From the NCBI GenBank assembly GCA_022566735.1, contig JADFIG010000024.1, positions 1-55,914 of the forward strand: a stretch of DNA of 55,914 nucleotides. The letters run 5' to 3'. A model generated the notes under the pieces. That model worked only from the letters and a program-made list of their open reading frames with translations. It was not told where the DNA came from and made no database searches. Shown piece after piece: positions 16,840 to 29,777 of this stretch. The position numbers and the translations under genes were made by a program. Position 1 is the stretch's first letter. Each line of letters starts with the position of its first letter. This stretch comes from Pseudomonadota bacterium (GTDB lineage: Bacteria; Pseudomonadota; Gammaproteobacteria; Burkholderiales; Burkholderiaceae_C).

Positions 16840-17562
16840 TCAGCGCGCCAGCTCGGCGCGCATCGCGTCGATGACGTCCTTGTAGCTGGGCTGGCCGAAG
16901 ATGGCGCTGCCCGCCACGAAGGTGTCGGCGCCCGCGTCGGCGATGCGGCGGATGTTGTCCACCTTCACGCCGCCGTCGATCTCCAGGCGGATGTCACGCC
17001 CCGAGCTGTCGATCAGCTTGCGCACCTTCTCGGCCTTGCGCAGCGTGCTGTCGATGAAGCTCTGGCCGCCGAAGCCGGGGTTCACGCTCATCAGCAGCAC
17101 CACGTCGACCTTGTCGATCACCCACTCCAGCACGTCGATGGGCATGGCCGGGTTGAACACCAGGCCGGCCTGGATGCCTTCGGCCTGGATCAGCTGCAGG
17201 GTGCGGTCCACGTGGGTGGAGGCGTCGGGGTGGAAGGTGACGATGTCGGCGCCCGACTTGGCAAACGCCGTGGCCAGGGCGTCGACCGGCTGCACCATCA
17301 GGTGCACGTCGATGGGCACGGCCGTGCCGTCGGCCCGGGCGCTGTGCTTGCGCAGGGCCTGGCAGACCATCGGCCCGAAGGTCAGGTTGGGGACGTAATG
17401 GTTGTCCATCACGTCGAAGTGGATCCAGTCGGCCCCGGCGTCGATGACCTTGCGCACCTCCTCGCCCAGGCAGGCGAAATCGGCAGACAGGATGCTGGGG
17501 GCGATGCGGAAGGTGCGGGGCGTGGACGGCATGGGGCGGGCCTGTGGCGGTGAAGTCGCCAT
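16840..17562 (-). CDS. rpe: Ribulose-phosphate 3-epimerase
   Basis: Interconverts ribulose-5-phosphate and xylulose-5-phosphate in the pentose phosphate and Calvin routes. The TIM-barrel protein has the diagnostic [13 protein letters not shown] near residue 20, [35 protein letters not shown] and IDGGV with a final AGSAIFG phosphate site. All metal and catalytic residues (His, Asp, His, Asp) are present. The start at 17562 gives 240 residues. An internal ATG at 17532 ([13 protein letters not shown]) would give the more usual ~230. It is preceded on the same strand by phoD after 37 bp and followed by the aminotransferase gene. apaG lies beyond phoD, and rpe near apaG is a common betaproteobacterial neighbourhood. 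Confidence 0.97.
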   Translation of the reverse strand: MATSPPQARPMPSTPRTFRIAPSILSADFACLGEEVRKVIDAGADWIHFDVMDNHYVPNLTFGPMVCQALRKHSARADGTAVPIDVHLMVQPVDALATAFAKSGADIVTFHPDASTHVDRTLQLIQAEGIQAGLVFNPAMPIDVLEWVIDKVDVVLLMSVNPGFGGQSFIDSTLRKAEKVRKLIDSSGRDIRLEIDGGVKVDNIRRIADAGADTFVAGSAIFGQPSYKDVIDAMRAELAR

Positions 17563-17599
17563 TGTAGGAAAGCCCGCCCCGTCCGGGGCGCAGGTCGGA

Positions 17600-19360
17600 T
17601 CAGTAACCCGAGGTGCTCTGGGCCATCAGCCAGGGCAGGGACATGTACTTGCGCTGGCGGGCAATGCACTTGCGCACCGCGCTGCCATCGCTGATGGACT
17701 TGTCCACGGCGTAGGCGACCCACTCGGTGTAGCTGTCGGTCAGCTCCAGCGTGGAGTAGCCCTGGCGGCTGCTGTCGAAGAACTGGATGTGCGGGTTGTT
17801 CAGGCGCACGGCCGGCTCGGCCAGGGCGCGGCCGATCAGCACCTTGGTGGTCTCGTCGGCCTTGGCCGACAGCATCTCGGCCAGGTTGGACGAGGTCACC
17901 GAGGGCGTCATGAACTCGGCACCGACGTAGTTGTCGAAGTCCAGCGGGTTGAGGTTGCCGTAGTCGTGCTTGATGTTGCTGGTCATGTAGGTGTGCAGGT
18001 CGCCCGTGGCCACCAGGAAGTTGCGCACCTTGGCGTCGCGCAGGGCGCCGGTGAGGGCGCGGCGCTCGGCCTGGAAGCCGTCCCAGGCGTCCACGTTCAG
18101 CGGGGCCAGCTGGGTGCCCAGGAAGGTCACGGCCAGGCGGCCGAAGAAGGTCTGGTTGCCCATCAGCTTCCAGGTGGCGCGCGACTGGGTCAGGCCTTCG
18201 ACCAGCCAGTTGTGCTGCTTGGCGCCCAGCAGGGTCTGCTCGGTGCTGGCGTACTGGGTGCAGCCCAGCGGGAAGTAGCGCTGGCCGATGTCGCCTTCGC
18301 CGCAGGCGTGGGCGCTGCGGTAGGTGCGGTTCTCGATCATGAACAAGTCGAGGAAGCTGCCGAACTGGAAGTTGCGGTAGACCTTGAGCGCCTCGAAGGG
18401 GTGGGTGGCCAGCGGGTTGAAGCTGACGCGGGCGGGCACGTACTCGGTCCAGGCGCGCTGCGAGTCCAGCTTGAGCTGCTTGAGCAGGGCCGGGCTGTTG
18501 CCGTACTTCGGGTCGGTCGTGTAGGGGTGGTCGGGTGCGCCCAGGGTGTCGCGGGCGTAGTCCCAGTAGGTGTCGTTGGCCGTCTCGTGGTCGTCGGGCA
18601 CGCAGATGAAGGTGTGGCGCTCCATCGCGGCCTGCAGGTTGGGGTCGCGGCGGATGGTGCGGTAGATGAAGCGGTAGTCGTCCAGGTCGAGCGCGACGGT
18701 GCCGCCCGAAGGCAGGACCATGGTGCGGTCAGAGAAGGGCAGGCTCTGGAAGCGCGGGTCACCGGCGGTTTCGTAGATGAAGTCGCCCAGATGCAGCACG
18801 TAGTCGATGCTTTCGTCGCGCGAGAGGTGGGCCAGCGCGCCGTAGTAGCCGTTGGTGAAGTCCTGGCAGGTCAGCAGGCCCAGCTTGAGGCGCTTGAGGG
18901 CGCTGCTGGCCGAGGGCAGGGTGCGGCAGCGGCCGGTGCGGCTGACGGTGCCGTCGTAGATGAAGCGGTAGAAGTAGGGGCCGCCCGACAGCGTGGCCGG
19001 CAGCTGGCCGTCCAGGTCGATCTTGACGGTGTGGTCGCGCCCGGGGTTGATGTCCTGCGGGGCGATCTGGGCCTGCAGCAGCAGGGTCTGGAAGTTGGCG
19101 TCCAGGCCGACTTGCAGGTAGAGCGACTCACCGGCGCGGATGGCATCGGGGGCGATGTGCGTCCACAGGATCACGCCCGTGGGGCTGGGATCCGCCGAAG
19201 AGACCGACAGGTCGAACACGCGGGCCGAATCGGTGCGCAGGTTGCGGGTGTCCAGCGGCAGCTGGCCGATGTTCATCCAGGCCACGGCCTGGGTCTGCCA
19301 GGTGACCAGCAGGCCACCACCGGCCACACCAAGGGCCGAGAGGAAACGACGACGATCCAT
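17600..19360 (-). CDS. phoD: Alkaline phosphatase D family protein, Tat-exported
   Basis: A 586-residue PhoD-type phosphatase/phosphodiesterase of the periplasm. The N-terminus [16 protein letters not shown] is a twin-arginine signal peptide, as known for PhoD. An N-terminal PhoD domain ([16 protein letters not shown]) precedes the metallophosphatase domain. That domain shows [23 protein letters not shown] and [10 protein letters not shown], carrying metal-binding Asp and His residues. Family members release phosphate from phosphodiesters and monoesters. A strong AAAGGAG ribosome site precedes the ATG. A Pho-box-like direct repeat lies 69-86 bp upstream, which would explain induction under phosphate starvation. 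Confidence 0.92.
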   Translation of the reverse strand: MDRRRFLSALGVAGGGLLVTWQTQAVAWMNIGQLPLDTRNLRTDSARVFDLSVSSADPSPTGVILWTHIAPDAIRAGESLYLQVGLDANFQTLLLQAQIAPQDINPGRDHTVKIDLDGQLPATLSGGPYFYRFIYDGTVSRTGRCRTLPSASSALKRLKLGLLTCQDFTNGYYGALAHLSRDESIDYVLHLGDFIYETAGDPRFQSLPFSDRTMVLPSGGTVALDLDDYRFIYRTIRRDPNLQAAMERHTFICVPDDHETANDTYWDYARDTLGAPDHPYTTDPKYGNSPALLKQLKLDSQRAWTEYVPARVSFNPLATHPFEALKVYRNFQFGSFLDLFMIENRTYRSAHACGEGDIGQRYFPLGCTQYASTEQTLLGAKQHNWLVEGLTQSRATWKLMGNQTFFGRLAVTFLGTQLAPLNVDAWDGFQAERRALTGALRDAKVRNFLVATGDLHTYMTSNIKHDYGNLNPLDFDNYVGAEFMTPSVTSSNLAEMLSAKADETTKVLIGRALAEPAVRLNNPHIQFFDSSRQGYSTLELTDSYTEWVAYAVDKSISDGSAVRKCIARQRKYMSLPWLMAQSTSGY

Positions 19361-19428
19361 GTGGGTTCTCCTTTTATCGCGACGGCAACTGCGCGCATTT
19401 CAACCGCAGCGGATGCTCGTCGTCATCC

Positions 19429-19446
19429 ATGACATCCCCATGACTT
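19429..19446 (-). promoter_or_regulatory. Candidate Pho box upstream of phoD
   Basis: Read on the minus strand, 7-mers AAGTCAT and ATGTCAT are separated by GGGG, giving an exact 11-bp direct-repeat period. The PhoB consensus is two CTGTCAT repeats with a 4-bp spacer; the two units match 5 of 7 and 6 of 7 and both keep GTCAT. The site lies 69-86 bp before the phoD start. Position, spacing and target function agree, but no experimental support is available here. Confidence 0.5.
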
Positions 19447-19497
19447 GTCAGGTCTTCTACCCGAATCGGGGGATACGGTGTGCCTAGAATGGGCCGC

Positions 19498-19872
19498 ATG
19501 AACCACGCCGAATTCACCTGCAGCGTGCAGCCCAGCTACCTGGAAGATCAGAGCAACCCGGCACGCCACGAGTACGCTTTCGCCTACACCGTCACCATCG
19601 TCAACACCGGCAAGGTGGCGGCCCAGCTCATCGGCCGGCACTGGCTGATCACCGATGGCACCGGCCGGGTCGAGGAGGTCCGCGGCCTGGGCGTCGTGGG
19701 CCACCAGCCCCTGCTCAAGCCCGGCGAGCGCTTCGAATACACCAGCTGGACGCGCCTGGACACGCCCCACGGCAGCATGCAGGGCAGCTACTTCTGCATG
19801 ACCGAAGACGCCCGCCTGTTCGAGGCGCCCATCCCGGCCTTCACCCTGGCGCGCAGCCAGTCGCTGCACTGA
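19498..19872 (+). CDS. apaG: Co2+/Mg2+ efflux protein ApaG
   Basis: A 124-residue single-domain ApaG protein, an immunoglobulin-like beta fold once linked to cobalt resistance and of uncertain biochemical role. Characteristic stretches are FAYTVTIVNTG, LIGRHWLITDGTGRVEEVRG, GVVGHQPLLKPGERFEYTSW and GSMQGSYFCM. Its length is normal. The ATG at 19498 is preferred over a GTG at 19480 because family members begin close to this point. It is divergent from phoD, and its stop overlaps the start of the next gene (TGATG), so the two form an operon. Confidence 0.96.
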   Translation: MNHAEFTCSVQPSYLEDQSNPARHEYAFAYTVTIVNTGKVAAQLIGRHWLITDGTGRVEEVRGLGVVGHQPLLKPGERFEYTSWTRLDTPHGSMQGSYFCMTEDARLFEAPIPAFTLARSQSLH

Positions 19873-22028
19873 TGGGGGTGCTGTCGCGGCTGGTCCGCCC
19901 CTTCACCCGCCAGGCCTGGTGGCCACGCCCCGGCAACGGGTTCGACATCGAAACGCTGCTGGACCAGGCCGATGCGCAGGCCGCGCCCGTGCAGCGCCAC
20001 ATCTGGCTGATCCGCCTGCTCGACTGGGTGCGCCGCGGCGAGCCGGTCAGCGGCATGCAGTGCGTGGTGCGCCTGCTCGATGCCAACGCCCACCCGGCGC
20101 GGCGCGAACGCGTCGTGGCCTTGTTGGCCGCCGTCTGGCGCGACACCGACGTGGCCGCCCTGCTGGCTGATTTCGGCTTCTCGCCGCGCGCGGCCTTCCT
20201 CAACGAACTGGGCGAGCGCCTGCGCGCCCGCCTGCTGCCGCAAAGCCCCGAGACGGGCGACATGGCCGTGCTGTTCGGACTGCTGTTCAGCGATGCGGAC
20301 GATGCCGACTGGCTGGGTGCGCTGGACGAGGTCACGCTGGACGGCATCGGCGCGCTGTGGCTGGAAGCCCTGGCCCACCCCGAGACGCCCTTCGGCGAGG
20401 CCGCCCAGGCCCCGCTGGGCTGGCGCGAGCCTTTCTACGACGCCATGCTCTACCAGGCCACCCAGGTGCGCGCCATCGGCTTTTCGCCGGCCTTCCGCGC
20501 GCGCATCGGCATCAGCGTGAGCCGGGACTTCGATGCGGCCGAGGGCGAGGCGCACCACGGCGATGCCGCAGACGCCGGCACGGCCAGCACGCGCGCGGCC
20601 TTCCGCCAGCTCACCCACGTCATCGAGCGCATGCGCGACCATGCCGTCGCCGAGGCGGTGGTGCAGGGCCCGGCGGGCATGGCGAGCGCATCGGATGGGG
20701 CCACCACCTTGCTGCACGAGGCCCAGTACCTGCGCGTGCTGCTGGACACCTGCATCGAGGCCGCCCGCGGCTTGCATGGCCACCTGGACACCCAGGGCAT
20801 CTCGGTCAACCTGGTCTTCCAGATCGACCAGCTGTGCGAGCGCTGCCGCCGCATCGAGCTGCTGCTGGACGTGGTGCTGGCGCCGCGCCCGGGGCCCGCG
20901 CTGCACCGCCTGCTGCTGACCCTGGTGACGGTGGCGCGCGAGCGCCGCAGCGTGCGTGCGCTGTTTGCGCAGCACACCTCGCAACTGGCCCGCCGCGTCG
21001 CCGAGCGCAGCGCGGAAACCGGCGAGCACTACATCACCCGCACCCGCAGCGAGTACCTCGACATGCTGTGGCGCGCCGCCGGGGGCGGGGCGGTGCTGGC
21101 CGGCACCACCTTCATGAAGTTCGCGGTGCTGGCCCTGGGCCTGTCGCCCTTCATGGCCGGCCTGGGCGCGGGCGTGAACTACGCGGCCAGCTTCGTCATC
21201 GTGCAGTGGCTGCACTTCACGGTGGCCACCAAGCAGCCGGCCATGACGGCCCCGGCGATGGCGGCCAAGCTGGCCGATGTGCGCAGCGACGCGGCCATCG
21301 AGGGCTTCGTCGACGAGGTCGCCCACCTGCTGCGCTCGCAGATGGCCGGCATCCTGGGCAACCTGCTGATGGTCGCGCCGGTGGTGCTGGGCGTGCAGGC
21401 GCTGGCCTGGTGGGTGCTGGGCGCGCCGCTGATCGACAGCCACAAGGCCCACCACGTGCTGGACTCGCTGACGCTGTGGGGGCCCTCGCTGTGGTACGCG
21501 GCCTTCACGGGCGTGCTGCTGTTCGCATCGAGCATCCTGGCGGGCTGGGCCGAGAACGCCTTCGTGCTGCACCGCCTCGACAGCGCCCTGCGCCACAACC
21601 CGCACATCCAGGCCTGGCTGGGCGAGGCGCGGGCGGCGCGCTGGTCGGCCTGGTGGCGCGACAACGTCTCGGGCCTGGCGGCCAACATCTCGCTGGGGCT
21701 GATGCTGGGCATCGTGCCGGTGGTGGCGCATTTCGTGGGCCTGCCGCTGGACGTGCGCCACGTGACGCTGTCCACCGGCCAGGTGGCCGCGGCCCTGGGC
21801 ACGCTGGGCACCCCGCTGCTGCACGAGCCGGACTTCTGGTGGTGCGTGGCCGCCCTGCCGCTGACCGGCCTGCTCAATGTGGGCGTGAGCTTCACGCTGG
21901 CGCTGCGCGTGGCGGTGCGCTCGCGCGGGGTGCGCATCACCGACCGCGCACGGCTGTGGCGCGCGGTGCTGCGGCGGCTGTGGCGTCAGCCGGGCTCGTT
22001 CGTGTGGCCGCCGCGTTCGGTGGGGTGA
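19872..22028 (+). CDS. Gcr/'SpecificRecomb' family membrane protein
   Basis: A 718-residue protein of the family often called 'site-specific recombinase' (Gcr) in Neisseria and Burkholderiales. The N-terminal ~350 residues are mostly helical and soluble in character. The C-terminal half has six or so hydrophobic segments, including GGGAVLAGTTFMKFAVLALG, ILGNLLMVAPVVLGVQAL and ISLGLMLGIVPVVAHFVG. No tyrosine- or serine-recombinase catalytic motif is visible, so the recombinase name is doubtful and an integral membrane role is more credible. It starts inside the apaG stop codon. Its last 43 bases overlap the end of the convergent small membrane protein gene. Confidence 0.85.
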   Translation: MGVLSRLVRPFTRQAWWPRPGNGFDIETLLDQADAQAAPVQRHIWLIRLLDWVRRGEPVSGMQCVVRLLDANAHPARRERVVALLAAVWRDTDVAALLADFGFSPRAAFLNELGERLRARLLPQSPETGDMAVLFGLLFSDADDADWLGALDEVTLDGIGALWLEALAHPETPFGEAAQAPLGWREPFYDAMLYQATQVRAIGFSPAFRARIGISVSRDFDAAEGEAHHGDAADAGTASTRAAFRQLTHVIERMRDHAVAEAVVQGPAGMASASDGATTLLHEAQYLRVLLDTCIEAARGLHGHLDTQGISVNLVFQIDQLCERCRRIELLLDVVLAPRPGPALHRLLLTLVTVARERRSVRALFAQHTSQLARRVAERSAETGEHYITRTRSEYLDMLWRAAGGGAVLAGTTFMKFAVLALGLSPFMAGLGAGVNYAASFVIVQWLHFTVATKQPAMTAPAMAAKLADVRSDAAIEGFVDEVAHLLRSQMAGILGNLLMVAPVVLGVQALAWWVLGAPLIDSHKAHHVLDSLTLWGPSLWYAAFTGVLLFASSILAGWAENAFVLHRLDSALRHNPHIQAWLGEARAARWSAWWRDNVSGLAANISLGLMLGIVPVVAHFVGLPLDVRHVTLSTGQVAAALGTLGTPLLHEPDFWWCVAALPLTGLLNVGVSFTLALRVAVRSRGVRITDRARLWRAVLRRLWRQPGSFVWPPRSVG

Positions 22029-22180
22029 TCGGAGGGCGGCAGGGCGTCGCGCTCGGGCGCGGCGTCTCGCTCACCGGCATCGCCCAACTCACCCCGGCGT
22101 CGGCCGGAGAACATCGTCCACCAGATCAGGAAGACGAAAAGCGCCAAAGCACCCGCGGCTTCCAGCACAATCAACCACAT
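21986..22180 (-). CDS. Small single-pass membrane protein, 64 residues, unknown function
   Basis: The ATG at 22180 gives a 64-residue protein. It has one N-terminal transmembrane helix (MWLIVLEAAGALALFVFLIW), an arginine-rich stop-transfer segment (GRRRG) and a charged, Pro/Asp/Glu-rich tail. A GAGG ribosome site lies upstream of the ATG. The sequence looks like a conserved small protein rather than a chance frame, because hydrophobic and charged parts are sharply separated. It overlaps the 3' end of the Gcr-family gene tail to tail, and its start lies 25 bp from that of mltA. Function is unknown. Confidence 0.7.
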   Translation of the reverse strand: MWLIVLEAAGALALFVFLIWWTMFSGRRRGELGDAGERDAAPERDALPPSDHPTERGGHTNEPG

Positions 22181-22205
22181 GGTTCCGGTTTCCTCGTTGG
22201 GTGAG

Positions 22206-23459
22206 ATGACGCGTTCGATGGCCGCCGTGCCGCACTGGCTGTCAGGCGCGGCCATGGTCTGGATTGTAGGCAGCCTGGTCGGCTGCGCCAGCGTGGGCGG
22301 CCGTGCGCCCGTCGTGGCCGCGCCGCTGCCGTCCAGCGCGTCGACGTCCTCCGCAACGCCCGCGCCGGCGCTGCCCTCGGGCGTGCCGGAGGGCCCCAGC
22401 CTGTTGCGCGCCAAGGCCCGCTGGACCCAGGCCGCCTGGCGCGACCTGCCCGGCTGGGACCAGGACCGCATCAGCGCCTGGTGGCCGGCCCTGGCCAAGG
22501 GCTGCGTCAAGCCCGCGCCCGGCTGGTCCCGGGTGTGCGAGGAGGTGCGCCGCCTGGGGCCGGACTGGGGCAGCCGCGTGGACGACGGCTTCGTGCGCCA
22601 GTGGGTGGAAAGCCACTTCCAGCCCTGGCGCGTGAGCGCCCTGGACGGCGCCGGCAGCGGCCTGTTGACCGGCTACTTCGAGCCGCTGCTGGAGGGCCGC
22701 CGCAAACCCGATGCGCGCTTCGCCCACCCGCTGCACCGGCCACCGGCCGGGCTGGGGCTGCGCAAGCCCTTCCTGAGCCGCGCCGAGCTGGGGAACACGC
22801 CCGAGGGCCGCGCCGCCCTGACCGGCCGCGAGGTGGTCTGGCTGGCCGACCCGCTGGACGTGCTGCTCATCCAGGTGCAAGGCTCGGGCCGCATCCGCCT
22901 GCTCGACGAGCCCACGCCGCAGGGCGCGCCCAAGGTCATCCGCCTGGCCTTTGCCGGCCACAACGAGCAGCCCTACATGTCGGTGGCGCGATGGCTGGTC
23001 GACCAGGGCGCCTTCACGCTGGAGCAGGCCTCCTGGCCGGCCATCCGCAGCTGGGCGCAGGCCAACCCGGGCCGCGTGGGCGAGATGATGGCGGCCAACC
23101 CGCGCGTGGTCTTCTTCCGCGAGGAGGCCCTGCCCGACCCCGAGCTCGGCCCCAGCGGCGCGCAGGGCGTGGCCCTGACACCGGGACGCTCCATCGCGGT
23201 GGACCGCGACAGCGTGCCCCTGGGCACCCCCGTGTGGCTGGACAGCACGATGCCGCAGACCTGGGTGGCCGGCAGCGTGCCCCCGCCTTCGCCGCTGCGC
23301 CGCCTGGTGATGGCGCAGGATACCGGCGGCGCCATCCAGGGTGCGGTGCGCGCCGACTTTTTCTGGGGCTGGGGCGACGAGGCCCTGGCGCAGGCCGGGC
23401 GCACCAAGCAGCCCCTGGCCATGTGGGTGCTGTGGCCGCAGGGCCAGGGCGCGCCGTGA
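22206..23459 (+). CDS. mltA: Membrane-bound lytic murein transglycosylase A
   Basis: Cleaves the glycan strands of peptidoglycan and forms 1,6-anhydromuropeptides at the outer membrane. The lipoprotein signal ends in the lipobox LVGC near residue 26. The MltA domain includes GLLTGYFEPLLEG, DPLDVLLIQVQGSGRIRL and RLAFAGHNEQPYMSV. The C-terminal 3D domain has the catalytic-aspartate motif MAQDTGGAIQGAVRADFFWG. Length is about 417 residues. ATGs at 22179, 22206 and 22218 are all possible; 22206 gives a normal-length lipoprotein signal. The gene is divergent from the small membrane protein with almost no space between them. Confidence 0.95.
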   Translation: MTRSMAAVPHWLSGAAMVWIVGSLVGCASVGGRAPVVAAPLPSSASTSSATPAPALPSGVPEGPSLLRAKARWTQAAWRDLPGWDQDRISAWWPALAKGCVKPAPGWSRVCEEVRRLGPDWGSRVDDGFVRQWVESHFQPWRVSALDGAGSGLLTGYFEPLLEGRRKPDARFAHPLHRPPAGLGLRKPFLSRAELGNTPEGRAALTGREVVWLADPLDVLLIQVQGSGRIRLLDEPTPQGAPKVIRLAFAGHNEQPYMSVARWLVDQGAFTLEQASWPAIRSWAQANPGRVGEMMAANPRVVFFREEALPDPELGPSGAQGVALTPGRSIAVDRDSVPLGTPVWLDSTMPQTWVAGSVPPPSPLRRLVMAQDTGGAIQGAVRADFFWGWGDEALAQAGRTKQPLAMWVLWPQGQGAP

Positions 23460-23567
23460 CATCCCGCACGCCACGACCGAAATTGCGGGGCTGATCGCCC
23501 CTTCATCGCCCCCACGTGCCCTCCTGTGGCGCCCCACACTGCCGACATAGGCATGCTGGGGTATTCC

Positions 23568-28008
<4,441 letters not shown>

Positions 28009-28011
28009 GGC

Positions 28012-28716
28012 TCAGGCCGCCCGCCCCTGGCGCGCCAACGCACGGTCCAGCGGCATGCTGAGGATGACCTGGGTGCCCTGGCCCGGCTGGCTGTCGATCT
28101 GCAACCAGCCGCCATGCAGGGCCGCGCGCTCGCGCATCGCCGCCACGCCGCGGGCATCGGGCCCTTCGAAGGCGCTGGGCGGCGCACCGCGGCCCTTGTC
28201 CCGCACCAGCAGCGTGAGGTCGCCCGGCGTGGCACGCACGCGGATGAGCACCTCGGCCGCCTGCGCATGGCGCGCGACGTTGCACAGCATCTCCCCGAAG
28301 ATGGCGAAGATGGCGCTGGCGTGCTCGCCGTCGGGCTCGGGCAGGCCCGCGGCGATGTCCACCGAGCTCTCGCAGGCCAGGCCGCTGTGCTCGGTGAAGT
28401 CCGCCACCTGCCAGGCCAGGGTGGCCCACAGGCCCGGCACCGCGCCCTGCGGCAGCCAGTCCGCGGGCTGCAAGCCGGTGGCGATCCGCCCGATGCCGTC
28501 CACCGCCTGGTCGATCAGGGCGCGCATGCCATGGCAACGGGCCCGCAGGCCGGGCTGCTCGGCCAGGTGCAGCTCCAGCCAGCCCACGTCGGCGCGCAGA
28601 CGCGCCAGTTGCGCGCAGGCCTGATGCAGTTGCTGCACCGGCGGCGCGGGCTGCGTGGACAGCGGCCCAAGGCCCGGGTCAGGCAGGACGTGGCGCGGGG
28701 GATCGGATGGCGACAT
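28012..28716 (-). CDS. Short NarX-type histidine kinase-like protein with altered HDxxxQ motif
   Basis: A 234-residue cytosolic protein with a HisKA_3-like dimerisation region (about 25-100) and a HATPase domain (about 130-230). The HATPase has N-box EMLCNVARHA, G1 DKGRGAP and G2 GVAAMRERAALHGG. The phosphoacceptor region reads LHQACAQLARLRADVGWLE. His31 and Gln36 of the NarX-type HDxxxQ motif are present, but the acidic residue after His is Gln32. That residue acts as catalytic base in this kinase class, so autokinase activity may be weak and phosphatase activity may remain. No sensor domain and no paired LuxR-type regulator are present. It faces the HD-GYP gene with a 3-bp gap between stops. 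Confidence 0.8.
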   Translation of the reverse strand: MSPSDPPRHVLPDPGLGPLSTQPAPPVQQLHQACAQLARLRADVGWLELHLAEQPGLRARCHGMRALIDQAVDGIGRIATGLQPADWLPQGAVPGLWATLAWQVADFTEHSGLACESSVDIAAGLPEPDGEHASAIFAIFGEMLCNVARHAQAAEVLIRVRATPGDLTLLVRDKGRGAPPSAFEGPDARGVAAMRERAALHGGWLQIDSQPGQGTQVILSMPLDRALARQGRAA

Positions 28717-28775
28717 GGTGGCCCTCCGAATGCAAAGCCCATGCCATCGGGCCGCACCGCCGGTCATCAGCGCGG

Positions 28776-29738
28776 TCAGCGCGCCCAGGCCTGCCGCAGC
28801 GCCTGGGCCAGCAGCTCGTGCGCCTGCGCCGCCTCGGGCAGGAAGCGGCCCAGGTTGATGAAGTCGTGGATGACGCCCGGCCACTCGTGCAGGCTCACCG
28901 GCACGCCCGCCTCGCGCAGGCGCTGGGCGTACAGGTGGCCCTCGTCGGTCAGCGGGTCGCACTGCGCCAGGCCGATCCAGGCGGGGGCCACCCCGGTGTG
29001 GCTGGGCGCGTGCAGCGGTTCGCGGTGCCAGCGCTCGCGCTGTGCGCCGCCCTGGGTCTGCTTCTCGAACCAGTGCATCAGGTCCCAGGTCAGCAGCGTG
29101 CTCTGCGCGTACTTCTGGAGCGACTCGGTCTTCATGCCCAGTTGCACCGAGGGGTAGAACAGCGCCTGCAGGGCCAGCGGGATGCCCGCGTCGCGCGCCA
29201 TCAGGGCCACCGATGCCGCCAGGGTGCCACCGGCGCTGTCGCCGCCCACCGCGATGCGGCCGCGGTCCAGGCCACGCGACTGGCCATGCGCGGCCAACCA
29301 GCCCAGGGCCGCGAAGCTGTCGTCCAGCCCGCAGGGGAACTTGTGCTCCGGGGCCAGGCGGTAGTCGATGGCCACCACCGCGCCGCCCGAGCGTTGCGCC
29401 AGCACGGTGCACATCGACTCGCAGGTGTCGATGCCGCCGATCACGAAACCACCCCCGTGCAGGTAGAGCAGCACGGGCAGGTTGGCCTCGTGGCTGGCCG
29501 CCCACAGGCGCGCCGGGATCGGGCCGCCCGGCCCGGGGATCTCGAAGTTCTCCACCCGCGGCAGCGGCAGCGGCGGCATCGCCGTGGCGCCCACACCCAT
29601 GCTGTAGGACTTGCGCGCCTGCGCCAGCGGCAGCTGGTAGATGGGCGGGAAGCCGGCGCGTTTGACGCTGTCGAGCAAGGCCTGCGTGGCCGCGGAAAAC
29701 ACCTGGGCGGCGTGGGGCAGGGGAGGGGTCTGGGTCAT
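28776..29738 (-). CDS. Alpha/beta hydrolase, hormone-sensitive-lipase-type esterase
   Basis: A 320-residue HSL/family IV esterase. The oxyanion motif HGGGFVIGG lies near residue 95, the nucleophile in GGDSAGGTLAAS near 165, and the acid and base in CDPLTDEG and IHDFINLG. All family landmarks are in order. Such enzymes hydrolyse short- to medium-chain esters in the cytoplasm. The ATG at 29738 is preferred over that at 29762 because a GGAG site lies 8 bases before it. Substrate is unknown and the neighbours give no hint. Confidence 0.92.
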   Translation of the reverse strand: MTQTPPLPHAAQVFSAATQALLDSVKRAGFPPIYQLPLAQARKSYSMGVGATAMPPLPLPRVENFEIPGPGGPIPARLWAASHEANLPVLLYLHGGGFVIGGIDTCESMCTVLAQRSGGAVVAIDYRLAPEHKFPCGLDDSFAALGWLAAHGQSRGLDRGRIAVGGDSAGGTLAASVALMARDAGIPLALQALFYPSVQLGMKTESLQKYAQSTLLTWDLMHWFEKQTQGGAQRERWHREPLHAPSHTGVAPAWIGLAQCDPLTDEGHLYAQRLREAGVPVSLHEWPGVIHDFINLGRFLPEAAQAHELLAQALRQAWAR

Positions 29739-29777
29739 GCGGTCTCCGTGGGTGGGGGTCATGGGGCGGGCCGGTGG

